From: CAZPLZ01 sp964587525
GTDB taxonomy: Bacteria > Oederibacteriota > CAKKQC01
Reading direction: 5' to 3'
NCBI GenBank assembly: GCA_964587525.1
Contig: CAZPLZ010000049.1
Location: forward strand, 1-19,468
Length of the DNA: 19,468 bases
The stretch's first letter is position 1. Each line of letters starts with the position of its first letter. Under the pieces are notes generated by a model. That model was not told the origin of the DNA. It made no database searches and saw only the letters and a program-made list of their open reading frames with translations. This document shows positions 1-7,621 of this stretch, one piece after another. Position numbers and translations under genes: made by a program.

Positions 1-1
1 G

Positions 2-751
2 TTGAGCTTCTCTCTCGCCCTCAGCGCACTGGCGGATGATCCAAAGGCGCCGCATGGGTTAACCGCCAAACACACCGCACAGGGCATCTACCTGACCTGG
101 TCAGCTTCATTGACCGGCCTGGTGGGGGTGTGGCGCGGCACTGAGCCTGGACGCTTAAGCCTGCTGGCCCGGTTTCCTGCCAGCCAGGCGGGGTTCTTGG
201 ATTTAGGTGCGGAGAAGACCCGCGATTACTTCTACGCGCTGGGGGATCGCAAGCGCCACGGGGAGAAAATCTGGGTCGCGGGGAAACCCCCGGTCAGGAT
301 TCTCTCCGGCCTGGTGACCACCTGCAGCGGGCTGGCCAAAGGCGGTCGGTTCCCGGCCAATACCCAGAACTACTTCTCTGCTTCCAGGAACGACCACGTC
401 CAGTACTACGGATATTTTCTTCTCCAGCCGTTCGATCCTGAGCCGCGGGAGGCGAGGCTCGTCTGGCGTGACCCGGATGGGGAGGTGTTTTCTGAGTACG
501 CGCACAGCGTGACGCCCAAACAGGTGGACTTGCCCCAGGGTCCGGTGGGGCAGATCCTGCTGGCCCAGGCCATCGGTCTGAAAGACGCGATTCCGCAAAA
601 TGGGCAGAAACGCGTTCCGGTGGAACCCGGCCTGTACACCATCGAGACGTTCGTGGACGGCGTGCCTGTCGCTCTCACGGTGTTTTACCTCAAACAGGAG
701 GGAAGTCCAGTCCTCAAGCGGGGTTCCGGGAAGGCGGTGCCCGGGAGGTGA
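2..751 (+). CDS. Exported protein of unknown function with FN3-like domain (5' partial)
   Basis: I do not recognise the family. The frame is open from the left edge, and its first residues (SFSLALSALA, then DD) look like the hydrophobic core and cleavage site of a signal peptide whose positively charged start lies outside the window. The gene is therefore probably truncated at its 5' end, and the TTG at base 2 is not its real start. About residues 18-100 resemble a fibronectin type III or Ig-like beta sandwich (PKAPHGLTAKHTAQGIYLTW near the start, ending in YFYALGD). The last part (PGLYTIETFVDGVPVALTVF) has the look of a second beta-sandwich domain, as in periplasmic or surface proteins. No catalytic motif is visible. 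Its TGA overlaps the GTG start of holA (GTGA), so the two genes are probably co-transcribed, which need not mean a shared function. Confidence 0.7.
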   Translation: MSFSLALSALADDPKAPHGLTAKHTAQGIYLTWSASLTGLVGVWRGTEPGRLSLLARFPASQAGFLDLGAEKTRDYFYALGDRKRHGEKIWVAGKPPVRILSGLVTTCSGLAKGGRFPANTQNYFSASRNDHVQYYGYFLLQPFDPEPREARLVWRDPDGEVFSEYAHSVTPKQVDLPQGPVGQILLAQAIGLKDAIPQNGQKRVPVEPGLYTIETFVDGVPVALTVFYLKQEGSPVLKRGSGKAVPGR

Positions 752-1830
752 GAGGAGAGGTCGAGCGAGGGGAGACGGCGCTCCGCGAGCTGAACTCCGC
801 GAGTTTGAAACCGGTGTACTTTCTGCTGGGCGACCACACCTGGCTGCGGGAGAAGTTCATCGCGAAGCTGCGCGAGCTGGTGGTCCCCGAGGCGTGGCGC
901 AGCCTGAATGTGGAAACGCTTCATGCGGACGAGACTGCTGAAGCCGACGCCGCCGAGCTGGCTTTAACGCCCCCGTTCGGCAGCCCTCGCCGCTTCCTGC
1001 TGATTCGGGGTATCGAAGCGTACCGCGGCAGCCGCGCGACATCCGGCCTCGCGGACTCGGCACGCCCCGTGAGAGGCGGGCCCGCCTCTCACGGGGCACG
1101 CAGACAACCGCCTCTCCTTTCGTACCTGCGCGCACCCGCGCCTACCACCGTGCTGGCGCTTTCATCGGAGCGTTGGGACACAAGGCGATGGAGGGAGGAC
1201 GGGCTGTTCGCAGCGGCTGGCCAGGCGGGTGTGGTGGTGCTCTGTGCACGGCCTGAGGGTGAGAGCATGCAAGGCTGGCTTACGGAGCAGGCCGTATCGC
1301 TCGGTCTCACCCTGGAGCCAGCCGCCGTGCAGGAGCTTATCGAACGTGTCGGCGAAGATCCGCTGTCCCTGTGCCGGGAGCTGGAAAAATTAGCGAGTTA
1401 TGTGGGTGAGCAGCGGTCCGTCACGGTCCAGGACGTGCAGGCCCTGACGGGTGAGTTGGCCACCCCGTCGGTCTTTCAATTCCTGGATGTTCTGTTCGTG
1501 GAGCGCCGTCCTGGCCGCGCGCTCTCCCTGTTGAACAGGTTGCTGAAAGACATGCACCCGCTTCAGCTTCACGCCATGCTGCTGAACCAGCTTCGGAAAA
1601 TGATCGCGCTGAAAGGAGTCCTGGGGGAAGGTCTCCCTCCCGGGGCCGTCGCCGCCCGGGTGAAGTTGCCGGTCTCTTTGGTGTCCCGGCTTGGCCTGAT
1701 GGCGGGGCGCACGCCGCCCGGCCGTTTTGCAGAGCTCCTGCGCTCACTGGCTTCCGCGGAGGCGCGCTTGAAGCGCGGTCGCGACGGCCGGGAGGTGCTA
1801 GAAGGGCTCGTCCTGGAGTGCTGCCGGTAA
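748..1830 (+). CDS. holA: DNA polymerase III subunit delta (HolA)
   Basis: Delta subunit of the clamp loader, which opens the beta sliding clamp during replication. The 360-residue protein is slightly longer than the usual roughly 340. It begins with the family's PVYFLLGDHTWLREKF segment (about 22-38), where the delta N-terminal AAA-like domain starts. It continues with RRFLLIRGIEAY (81-92), TTVLALSS (133-140), and the helical C-terminal region with TPSVFQFLDVLF and HPLQLHAMLLNQLRKM. As usual for delta, there is no Walker A motif. The GTG start at 748 leaves about 21 residues before PVY, as in relatives, and overlaps the preceding stop. The extra length lies between IEAY and LLSYL: about 25 Arg/Gly/Pro/Ala-rich residues (roughly 94-121), encoded partly by a perfect 34-bp palindrome. 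The 3' end overlaps the next gene by 13 bases. Confidence 0.87.
   Translation: MRGEVERGETALRELNSASLKPVYFLLGDHTWLREKFIAKLRELVVPEAWRSLNVETLHADETAEADAAELALTPPFGSPRRFLLIRGIEAYRGSRATSGLADSARPVRGGPASHGARRQPPLLSYLRAPAPTTVLALSSERWDTRRWREDGLFAAAGQAGVVVLCARPEGESMQGWLTEQAVSLGLTLEPAAVQELIERVGEDPLSLCRELEKLASYVGEQRSVTVQDVQALTGELATPSVFQFLDVLFVERRPGRALSLLNRLLKDMHPLQLHAMLLNQLRKMIALKGVLGEGLPPGAVAARVKLPVSLVSRLGLMAGRTPPGRFAELLRSLASAEARLKRGRDGREVLEGLVLECCR
1064..1097 (+). repeat. Perfect 34-bp palindrome inside holA
   Basis: Two 17-base arms (1064-1080 and 1081-1097) are exact reverse complements with no spacer; the left arm reads GCCCCGTGAGAGGCGGG. I checked the pairing base by base, and it stops at the 1063/1098 mismatch. 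The palindrome lies in frame in holA and encodes about residues 106-117, inside a segment that relatives of HolA seem to lack. This resembles palindromic elements inserted in frame into bacterial genes, such as the Rickettsia palindromic elements, though no relation in sequence is implied. No second copy was seen in this window. Confidence 0.9.
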
Positions 1831-3785
1831 AAAAAGTGGCCCCGCAGGCTGGATGGTTATGGTTCGCGGTGAGCGTTCCCCTCTATGTGGCGTATCTCCT
1901 AACCCTCTCGCCCACCGTTCCCCTCGAGGACGGTGGCGAGATGATTCGGGCGGCGTTCACGCTGGGGGTGACGCATCCCCCCGGTTACCCCCTCTATACG
2001 CTCCTGGGCCGCCTGGCGTGCCTGCTTCCGGTAGGCGACATTGCCTTCCGCATGAACCTGCTGTCGGCGGCGCTCAGCGCGTGCGGCTGCGGCATTGCGG
2101 CGTGCGCGGCTTACCGCCTCATGACAACGAAAGGGCTGGTGAAACCAGGGAAGGCGCCTTATGCCTGGTGGGGGGCGGCGATCGCAGATGTGCTGATGGG
2201 GGCCACCCCGGCCCTGTGGTGGCAATCCGTGATCGCCGAAAAATACGCCATGAACTACTGCTTCAGCGCCCTGATCATCGCGGCGCTCATCGCGGGCCTC
2301 GCCCATTTCAAAGCTCGTGCCCTCCCGATCCTGGGTTTTATCTACGGTCTCTCCGCCAGCCACCATGGCCAGACTGTCTACTTTGCGCCTGCCGTGCTGC
2401 TGGCCCTCTGGTGGCTGACCCGGCGGCTGCCCAGGGACCGGCGTGCCCGGGCGGTGGCGGTGGTCGTCTTCATGGTGACACTCGGACTCTCGATCAAATT
2501 CGTGTACCCGCCGGTTCGGGCTGCGCAGCAACCCCTCCACAACTGGGGCAATCCCAGCACCTGGCCCAGTTACACGGACTATGTGTCAGGCCAGCCTTAT
2601 CAGTACCGGATTTTGTACTGGGGGCCGGTGGAGATCGCCAGGCGGTTTGTGGATCACACGCTTCGGTTCTTACCCAAGCAATTCGGCTGGCCCGGCGTGG
2701 CGGCTGGGCTTCTGGGGCTTTTGTGGCTTATCCGCACGCGGCCGCGGGAAGCCATCATCCTGGGCAGCATCTGGGCGACGGGGGTGGTGTACTGTCTCAA
2801 CTTCAGCTTGCCAGGCTTTGCGATCCGGACCTACTACATTCCCACGTTTCTCGTGTTCTCTCTTTGGATCGCCTTCGGCCTGGTGCAAGCCGGCACCTGG
2901 GTCGGAGGCTTGAACCGCGTCGTCAGGATTCCGGTGCTCGTGGCCGCCCTCGGCTGGCTCCTCTGGCCGGTGGTTCCGCACCGGTTTGAATCGGACCGGA
3001 GCCGGCACTATTTCGCTTACGATTTTTCGCGGGCGGTTCTGAAGAGCGTGGAGCCCCGGTGCCTGCTCATCGCGTGGGCGGATTACGATCTGTTTCCGCT
3101 CTGGTACCAGCAAGATATTCTCGGGGTGCAACGAGGCGTCACGCTCGTTGATGCCCAGCTGCTGCCCGAGGACGAAGTCAAGAACCTGGGCCGGCGTCTT
3201 CTCTTGATATATCCACCGCAGGCCAAAAGGTTCGAAAAGCAACTGGCATACGCCGAGGATCTCGAGCGCGTCCGCCCGGGCCTGCCCGTGTATTTTTCCC
3301 TGGCCTTCACCGGGGTGAAGAAATTCCGTAAGGTGCGCGCACACTTTCTCTCCCGGGGTGCGGCGTACCGGTATATCTGGGACCAGGAAGAGTTCGATCA
3401 CGCGGATGTGCTGGCCGAGTGGGGGTGGTTCAAGCGGTGGCGAACTGTGCGGGGCGTTCATGACCAGTCAATCGCGAAGGATCACAACACCCAGAAAGTT
3501 TTAGGCTATTACGCTTATGCGGATTTCCGCCGCGGCTACCTGCTGTCGGAAAGGTCGGCCGGCTGCCATGACGCCATGCGGGCGTACGGGGCCGCACTGG
3601 CGTGGCCGTTTTGGGATAGCATCGGCCCCCCCGCGGCGCATGCCGCCCTGGCCCGGTGCTGGGAGGCGCTGGGGAACTTGGGGGCGGCGCTTAAGGAATA
3701 CGAGGAGGCCGTGCGGCTGGCTCCGGAGTGGACGGAGGCGCGACGCAGCCTGCTCACCCTTCAACAGGCTCAGGGCGAGCCGTGA
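1818..3785 (+). CDS. DUF2723 (TMEM260-like) membrane protein, probable GT-C glycosyltransferase, with C-terminal TPR
   Basis: A 655-residue integral membrane protein. The N-terminal part has the DUF2723 signature: a first membrane helix (about 13-31), then DGGE (38-41) and THPPGYPLYTLLGRL (52-66), matching the family pattern of an acidic loop followed by HPPGYPLY. The family is a GT-C fold relative of protein O-mannosyltransferases. Human TMEM260 O-mannosylates protein domains, but the substrate of bacterial members is mostly unknown. Several more membrane helices follow to about residue 400, then a large soluble domain. The protein ends with a TPR-like helix pair (AALARCWEALGNLGAALKEY, then EEAVRLAPEWTEARRSL). 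The start is GTG at 1818, 13 bases inside holA, giving a normal N-terminus before the first helix. Its 3' end overlaps the convergent rpsT gene by 16 bases. Confidence 0.88.
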   Translation: MLPVKKVAPQAGWLWFAVSVPLYVAYLLTLSPTVPLEDGGEMIRAAFTLGVTHPPGYPLYTLLGRLACLLPVGDIAFRMNLLSAALSACGCGIAACAAYRLMTTKGLVKPGKAPYAWWGAAIADVLMGATPALWWQSVIAEKYAMNYCFSALIIAALIAGLAHFKARALPILGFIYGLSASHHGQTVYFAPAVLLALWWLTRRLPRDRRARAVAVVVFMVTLGLSIKFVYPPVRAAQQPLHNWGNPSTWPSYTDYVSGQPYQYRILYWGPVEIARRFVDHTLRFLPKQFGWPGVAAGLLGLLWLIRTRPREAIILGSIWATGVVYCLNFSLPGFAIRTYYIPTFLVFSLWIAFGLVQAGTWVGGLNRVVRIPVLVAALGWLLWPVVPHRFESDRSRHYFAYDFSRAVLKSVEPRCLLIAWADYDLFPLWYQQDILGVQRGVTLVDAQLLPEDEVKNLGRRLLLIYPPQAKRFEKQLAYAEDLERVRPGLPVYFSLAFTGVKKFRKVRAHFLSRGAAYRYIWDQEEFDHADVLAEWGWFKRWRTVRGVHDQSIAKDHNTQKVLGYYAYADFRRGYLLSERSAGCHDAMRAYGAALAWPFWDSIGPPAAHAALARCWEALGNLGAALKEYEEAVRLAPEWTEARRSLLTLQQAQGEP

Positions 3786-4045
3786 GTGACGTTGTATTTT
3801 TTGTTGACCAGCTTCGTCAGGCGAGATTTATGCCTGGCGGCTGTGCGCCAGTGGACCAACTCCGAATGTGCAGCCCGGTCCAGTAAGATGCTTGCCTCGC
3901 GGAGTGCTGATTGCGCCGCTTCCTTGGATTCCGCGTTTTTCACCGCGCGCAGGGCCGTGCGGATGCGCGTGAAACGGGCTTGGTTGCGGAGCGTGCGCCG
4001 TTTGGTGCGCCGGACATCCTTGATCGAGGATTTTAGATTAGGCAT
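3770..4045 (-). CDS. rpsT: 30S ribosomal protein S20
   Basis: Small basic primary-binding protein of the 30S subunit, 91 residues, the normal family length. It starts MPNLKSSIKDVRRTKRRTLR, matching the S20 N-terminus with its run of basic residues for 16S rRNA contact. Near the end, the AARHKSRLTKLVNKK segment matches the conserved KSRLAK region of the family. The ATG (complement of 4043-4045) is preceded on the minus strand by GGTGGAG (complement of 4051-4057) at 5-base spacing. The gene is monocistronic and faces the DUF2723 gene, sharing a 16-base tail overlap with it. It is divergent from the GT39-like gene across only 47 bases. holA and rpsT are neighbours in some bacteria (Bacillus, for example), so this may be an old linkage into which the DUF2723 gene was placed. 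Confidence 0.96.
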   Translation of the reverse strand: MPNLKSSIKDVRRTKRRTLRNQARFTRIRTALRAVKNAESKEAAQSALREASILLDRAAHSELVHWRTAARHKSRLTKLVNKKYNVTHGSP

Positions 4046-4050
4046 CGAGT

Positions 4051-4057
4051 CTCCACC
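4051..4057 (-). promoter_or_regulatory. Shine-Dalgarno of rpsT
   Basis: On the minus strand this reads GGTGGAG, five bases before the ATG of rpsT. It supports that start. It lies in the 47-base divergent gap (4046-4092), in which I found no convincing promoter for either gene. Confidence 0.75.
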
Positions 4058-4092
4058 CTATCAACCCTGAGAAAGAGTTTCAAACGGGGGTC

Positions 4093-5577
4093 ATGACGGT
4101 GCGGTGGCAGAGCGGGCTGGCGGGTCTGCTGGTGCTGGTGGGCGCGGCGCTGCGGTTCTGGCGGCTGGGCCAGCGCAGCTTCTGGTTTGACGAGTCCCTG
4201 GCGATCTACCGGGGGCTCTCGGCGGATCTGGCCGGCGTCCTGTCCGCGCCCCCGCAGGTCGAGCCACCGCTCTACTACGCTCTCCTGCACTTCTGGCTGG
4301 TGCAAGGCGCGGACGAGACCACGGCGCGCGCCTTCTCGGCGCTCATGAGCTCGGTGGCGCTGCTGCTGGCGTGGCTGGTCCTCAAACGCCTCCTGCCGCC
4401 GCCGCAGGCGCTGGCGGCGCTGGCCCTCTTTGCCTTCTCTCCCTTCCAGGTGCTCTATGCTCAGGAGGCGAGGCCTTACGGCCTGCGCCTTTTGTTTGAG
4501 TACGCCGGGCTGCTCACGCTCCTCGTGGCTGTCCGGCATCGGACTTTCACCGCTTGGGCGGGCTGGGCCTTGCTGGGCGCCTTGGGGGCGCTGACGCACT
4601 ACCTCTCGTTGCTCTGGCTGGCCTGCCAGTGGATCTTTCTACTGCTTGCCGGGGCGGGCCGGAAAGTGCTCGTGCGGGCGGCGGCCTTCGGGGTCCTGGC
4701 GGCGGCCCCGGCGCTCCTCCTGGCGGCGAGCGCACGCGAGGCCATCACTCTTGTTAATACTGCCGTGCCACGACTCATCCCGCCTCTGGATGTGGCTGGC
4801 GGGGCGGTGCAGCTCTTCGGGGCCGGCGCTTGGGTGCCGGGCCCCCTGGCGCACCCCGCCTTTGTGCTGTTTGCCGTCTTCGGACTGCTCGGGGTGTGTG
4901 TGGCCGGGCTGTCATGGCGAAGACGTGTCAGGCTCAGGCTGTCCAGCGCCGCCATCCTCGCACTGGGGGTGTTGATGCTGATCCTGCTGGTGGCTGGCCA
5001 CTGGGCTGGGCTCGTGTACCGGCCAAAACTGCGCTATGGGATCACGGCCCAGCTATTCCTGCTGGTGGCGTGTGTGCGGGGAATCTGGACCATGCCACGC
5101 GGACTCGTGCGAATGCTTGCCTTGAGTGCGCTTCTGCTGATTGAAGGTTTTGCCCTGGCGAACTACTTCCGCGGAGGGTTCCCACCGCTGGACCTGCCGC
5201 CGTGCAAGAAGCCATTCCGGGAGGCGGCGGGGCTCCTCCTCGCCAAGGCGCAGGCGGGTGATTACGTGCTCAGCCCTGGCCTGGTGTCCTATCTGCCCCT
5301 GAAGCTCCAGCTCGGTGAGCGGCTCCCGCAGGGGTACCATTATCGTGAGGATTCCTTCCTCCCTACGGAGCTGGACCGGCTGGGCCATCCCGCGCCGTTG
5401 GGGCAAGTTTTCCGTCGCGCGCGGCGTATCTGGCTGGTCCTCGCGCCGGTGCACTACACCGATCCGCTGACCGCGCCCCGCGAGCTCGTGAAGGCCCTGC
5501 GCACCAAGGCCACCCTGGTGGAAACGCACGCCGTGCCGGGCATCGGCATCCAGCTCTGGCGGGTGCATGCGCCCTAG
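4093..5577 (+). CDS. PMT_2 / GT39-like membrane glycosyltransferase (GT-C fold)
   Basis: A 494-residue polytopic membrane protein of the ArnT/PMT_2/RgtA-like group, which transfers sugars from polyprenyl-phosphate donors on the outer face of the inner membrane. After the first helix (about 8-22) comes the hallmark first-loop motif WFDES (31-35), with the acidic pair D33/E34 expected to take part in catalysis or metal binding. Then come EPPLYYALLHFW (57-68), RAFSALMS (79-86), and YAQEARPYGLR (122-132), all typical of the family. About nine to eleven further helices follow, then a soluble tail of about 130 residues. The ATG at 4093 has a G-rich stretch (GGGGG at 4086-4090) just upstream. It overlaps the next GT-C gene by 11 bases, so the two are probably translated together. 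Acceptor unknown: lipid A, another glycan or a protein are all possible. Confidence 0.85.
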   Translation: MTVRWQSGLAGLLVLVGAALRFWRLGQRSFWFDESLAIYRGLSADLAGVLSAPPQVEPPLYYALLHFWLVQGADETTARAFSALMSSVALLLAWLVLKRLLPPPQALAALALFAFSPFQVLYAQEARPYGLRLLFEYAGLLTLLVAVRHRTFTAWAGWALLGALGALTHYLSLLWLACQWIFLLLAGAGRKVLVRAAAFGVLAAAPALLLAASAREAITLVNTAVPRLIPPLDVAGGAVQLFGAGAWVPGPLAHPAFVLFAVFGLLGVCVAGLSWRRRVRLRLSSAAILALGVLMLILLVAGHWAGLVYRPKLRYGITAQLFLLVACVRGIWTMPRGLVRMLALSALLLIEGFALANYFRGGFPPLDLPPCKKPFREAAGLLLAKAQAGDYVLSPGLVSYLPLKLQLGERLPQGYHYREDSFLPTELDRLGHPAPLGQVFRRARRIWLVLAPVHYTDPLTAPRELVKALRTKATLVETHAVPGIGIQLWRVHAP

Positions 5578-7027
5578 CCCTGCGGTGCGCTCGCCCGGTC
5601 TCGCTATCCTCTGTGCCCTGCACCTGGCGTCGGCTCTGGCCTTCGCCCTCGTCGTCCCGAGCTTCGAAAAGCCCGACGAGCCCGGCCACCTGCACTACAT
5701 CCACGTGGTGTGTCGAGAGTGCCGGTTACCCGTGGCCCTGCCGAACCCCCCCTTTCTGGAGTCTAGTGAACAGGGCCATCATCCGCCTCTGTACTATGCG
5801 CTGCAGGCGCTGCTGCTGCGTTTCATCGACCGCCGCTGCGTGGACAGCATCCTCGACCTGGGTATCCGCTCTTCTGACGCCCTGCCTGCCGCCCTCCGTT
5901 TCTCACAAACCGCTGGCGGGATTCCCCGGCTGAATCCCCGCTCCTCTGATTTCAGCGGGCCGGAGATGAACCGTTATCAGCCCGATCCGCGCGACCGGTT
6001 TCCGTACCGTTATCCCTACGGCGAAATCCGCTTCATGCGCCTCACGGGGCTGGTCTGGGGTGTCCTGACAGTCCTCGTGGCCTACCGCCTCGGGGCCAGC
6101 GTGCTAGGGGAAGGTAGCCCTTGGGCGACCATCGCGACGGCGCTCGTGGCGCTGAATCCCCAGTTCTGTTTCCTATCAGGCGCCATCAGCAACGATGGGC
6201 TGGCATCCTTGTGTTCCGCAGCAATCATCCTCCTCGGAGTCCGGTGTGCCACGTGTCCTCAAGATCGGCGTGCGTGGCAGGATCCGGTTTGGCTCGGCGT
6301 GGCGGCCGGCCTGGGGGTGCTGACCAAGCTCACGCTGTTGAGTGGGGTAGGGTTCGGGATGGTGTGCCTGGGTGTGGGGGCACGTTGGCGCCTGCGCCGG
6401 ATGGGGGTGACGCTGGCTCTGTTTCTGGTGCCCGTGGTGCTGCTCAGCGGCGGGTGGTTCGCCTGGAATGTCCACGAACATGGGCATCTCCTCGGCCAGG
6501 GAGCCTTCGAACCTAAACGCTCTCTGCTCTCCCCGTATTTCACATCGTTACACCCGAACATGTTCCTGGTCATGACATTTAAGTCTTTCTGGGCAAAATT
6601 CGGCTGGATGACCATTGAGCTGCGCCCCGTGTACTACCGGGTGCTGCTGGGGTTCTGCGTGGCGGCGGTCATCGGGTTCCTGCTCCAGCTGGCAGCTCTG
6701 GGCCCGCGGAACCGTGGAACGAAACGTGGGACGGTCACGGCGGTCTGGCTCATGCTCCTGCATTTCCTTTTCACGGCCACCTTGATGATCCTGCTGAATC
6801 TCACTTTTACGGGACCGCAGGGACGGTATCTGTTTCCGTCGCTGCTGCCGATCGCCGTCATGATGGCACTGGGGCTAAAATTCTGGTGGGATGCTGTGCG
6901 CCGCGCGGCGGGGATCGAAGGACGCCGCGCCACAGCGCTAGACCGGACTTTCTTGTGGACGCTGGTGGGCCTGCTGGTGGCGCTCAACCTGGTCTGCCTG
7001 ACTACGCTCATCGGTCAGTACGGCTGA
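5567..7027 (+). CDS. DUF2142-like membrane protein, probable GT-C glycosyltransferase
   Basis: A 486-residue polytopic membrane protein. The first helix (about 11-31) is followed by EKPDEPGHLHY (34-44), the acidic first-loop motif of the DUF2142 and wider GT-C group, and then GHHPPLYYALQ (70-80). Later, NPQFCFLSGAISNDGLASL resembles the loop after the central helices in this family. GPQGRYLFPSLLP (416-428) matches the QGRYFLPL motif near the C-terminus of DUF2142 proteins. Function is inferred: assembly of surface polysaccharide or glycosylation of exported molecules. The ATG at 5567 lies 11 bases inside the upstream GT39-like gene. The gene ends 10 bases before a strong hairpin terminator shared with the convergent pilin gene. 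Assignment to DUF2142 rather than another GT-C family is less certain than the GT-C call. Confidence 0.75.
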   Translation: MRPSPAVRSPGLAILCALHLASALAFALVVPSFEKPDEPGHLHYIHVVCRECRLPVALPNPPFLESSEQGHHPPLYYALQALLLRFIDRRCVDSILDLGIRSSDALPAALRFSQTAGGIPRLNPRSSDFSGPEMNRYQPDPRDRFPYRYPYGEIRFMRLTGLVWGVLTVLVAYRLGASVLGEGSPWATIATALVALNPQFCFLSGAISNDGLASLCSAAIILLGVRCATCPQDRRAWQDPVWLGVAAGLGVLTKLTLLSGVGFGMVCLGVGARWRLRRMGVTLALFLVPVVLLSGGWFAWNVHEHGHLLGQGAFEPKRSLLSPYFTSLHPNMFLVMTFKSFWAKFGWMTIELRPVYYRVLLGFCVAAVIGFLLQLAALGPRNRGTKRGTVTAVWLMLLHFLFTATLMILLNLTFTGPQGRYLFPSLLPIAVMMALGLKFWWDAVRRAAGIEGRRATALDRTFLWTLVGLLVALNLVCLTTLIGQYG

Positions 7028-7036
7028 AGGAATACA

Positions 7037-7062
7037 AAAGGGGGGCCGGTTGGCCCCCCTTT
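7037..7062. terminator. Bidirectional rho-independent terminator
   Basis: Perfect 11-base arms AAAGGGGGGCC and GGCCCCCCTTT flank a GGTT loop, between the convergent ends of the DUF2142-like gene (7027) and the pilin gene (7100). Read on the minus strand, the stem is followed by TTTTGTATT, a good U tract, so it should stop pilin transcripts well. On the plus strand the T tract is only three bases, so termination there is probably weaker. Confidence 0.85.
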
Positions 7063-7099
7063 GCGTTACCTGTGCGCGCTTCAAGCGCGTCACATTATT

Positions 7100-7579
7100 T
7101 TAGTAGCCGTAGGTCGAGTACGGAACTCCCTTGGAGTCTGTCGTGGCGCTGTTCACGAACACGTGACCGGTCATGTCGTTGTACCTCCAGCCGGTCCCGC
7201 CCAAAGCGAATGTCCCCTCATCCGTGGTGTACTGGACAACCGTCCCCGCAGGGCTTTCGTTGGTCCCGGCGGTGCCGATACCCGAGTGAGTCGCCTTGAC
7301 CATTGGAACCTTCTCCAGGTAATTGACGAACGATCCCCCGAGCGGGACACCCAGGTATTCGGGCCAAATCCCTTCCTTATCTCCATAGTAAATGGAGATA
7401 GCCCCAATCAACGCATTCAGGTTCCCCTTGGTGGCTGCTTCGCGGGACTTTTCGACCAACTGGGCAAACTTCGGAAGCGCCAGGGCAGCCAGGATCCCGA
7501 TGATCGCCACCACGATCATGAGCTCAATCAGGGTGAACCCATGTTCTTTCTTGTTTTGTGTACGTTTGCAGAGTTTCAT
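7100..7579 (-). CDS. Type IV pilin / type II secretion pseudopilin-like protein
   Basis: A 159-residue prepilin. A 14-residue basic leader ends in G14 and is followed by FTLIELMIVVAIIGILAALA, the class III signal cut by prepilin peptidase before Phe. Glu at mature position 5 is present. The hydrophobic N-terminal helix serves for membrane storage and filament packing. The globular part is small. It contains AATKGNLNALIGAISIYYGD and a C-terminal strand region with GWRYNDMTGHVFVNSA, a form common in pilins and major pseudopilins of uncultured lineages. The mature protein has no cysteine, so there is no disulfide-closed D-region as in Neisseria or Pseudomonas. An AAGGAGGTGA ribosome site precedes the ATG, suggesting high expression. 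The gene stands alone, convergent to the GT-C pair and divergent from the histidine kinase. Major pilin versus pseudopilin cannot be decided here, because no pilus assembly genes are in view. Confidence 0.9.
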   Translation of the reverse strand: MKLCKRTQNKKEHGFTLIELMIVVAIIGILAALALPKFAQLVEKSREAATKGNLNALIGAISIYYGDKEGIWPEYLGVPLGGSFVNYLEKVPMVKATHSGIGTAGTNESPAGTVVQYTTDEGTFALGGTGWRYNDMTGHVFVNSATTDSKGVPYSTYGY

Positions 7580-7586
7580 GTTTCGT

Positions 7587-7596
7587 TCACCTCCTT
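7587..7596 (-). promoter_or_regulatory. Strong Shine-Dalgarno of the pilin gene
   Basis: On the minus strand this reads AAGGAGGTGA, fully complementary to the usual 16S rRNA 3' end, seven bases before the ATG. It is among the strongest ribosome sites in the window and fixes the pilin start. Confidence 0.92.
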
Positions 7597-7605
7597 AAAC
7601 ATTAC

Positions 7606-7621
7606 TGCTGATCAATCAGCA
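7606..7621. promoter_or_regulatory. Inverted repeat in the pilin leader (operator or 5' hairpin)
   Basis: TGCTGAT and ATCAGCA are perfect 7-base arms around a CA centre, lying 10 bases upstream of the pilin Shine-Dalgarno. It falls where either candidate pilin promoter would start transcription. It could be an operator or a hairpin at the 5' end of the mRNA. The sequence does not decide which. Confidence 0.5.

Noticed and set aside
2670..3461. A 263-codon minus-strand frame opposite the DUF2723 gene
   Set aside because: Composition typical of an antisense shadow and no recognisable domain; the sense strand encodes a conserved family.
4054..4087. A minus-strand TTGAAA-N17-TAGGGT promoter for rpsT
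   Set aside because: The -10 box would overlap the Shine-Dalgarno and place the transcription start only a few bases before the ATG, so the ribosome site would be lost.
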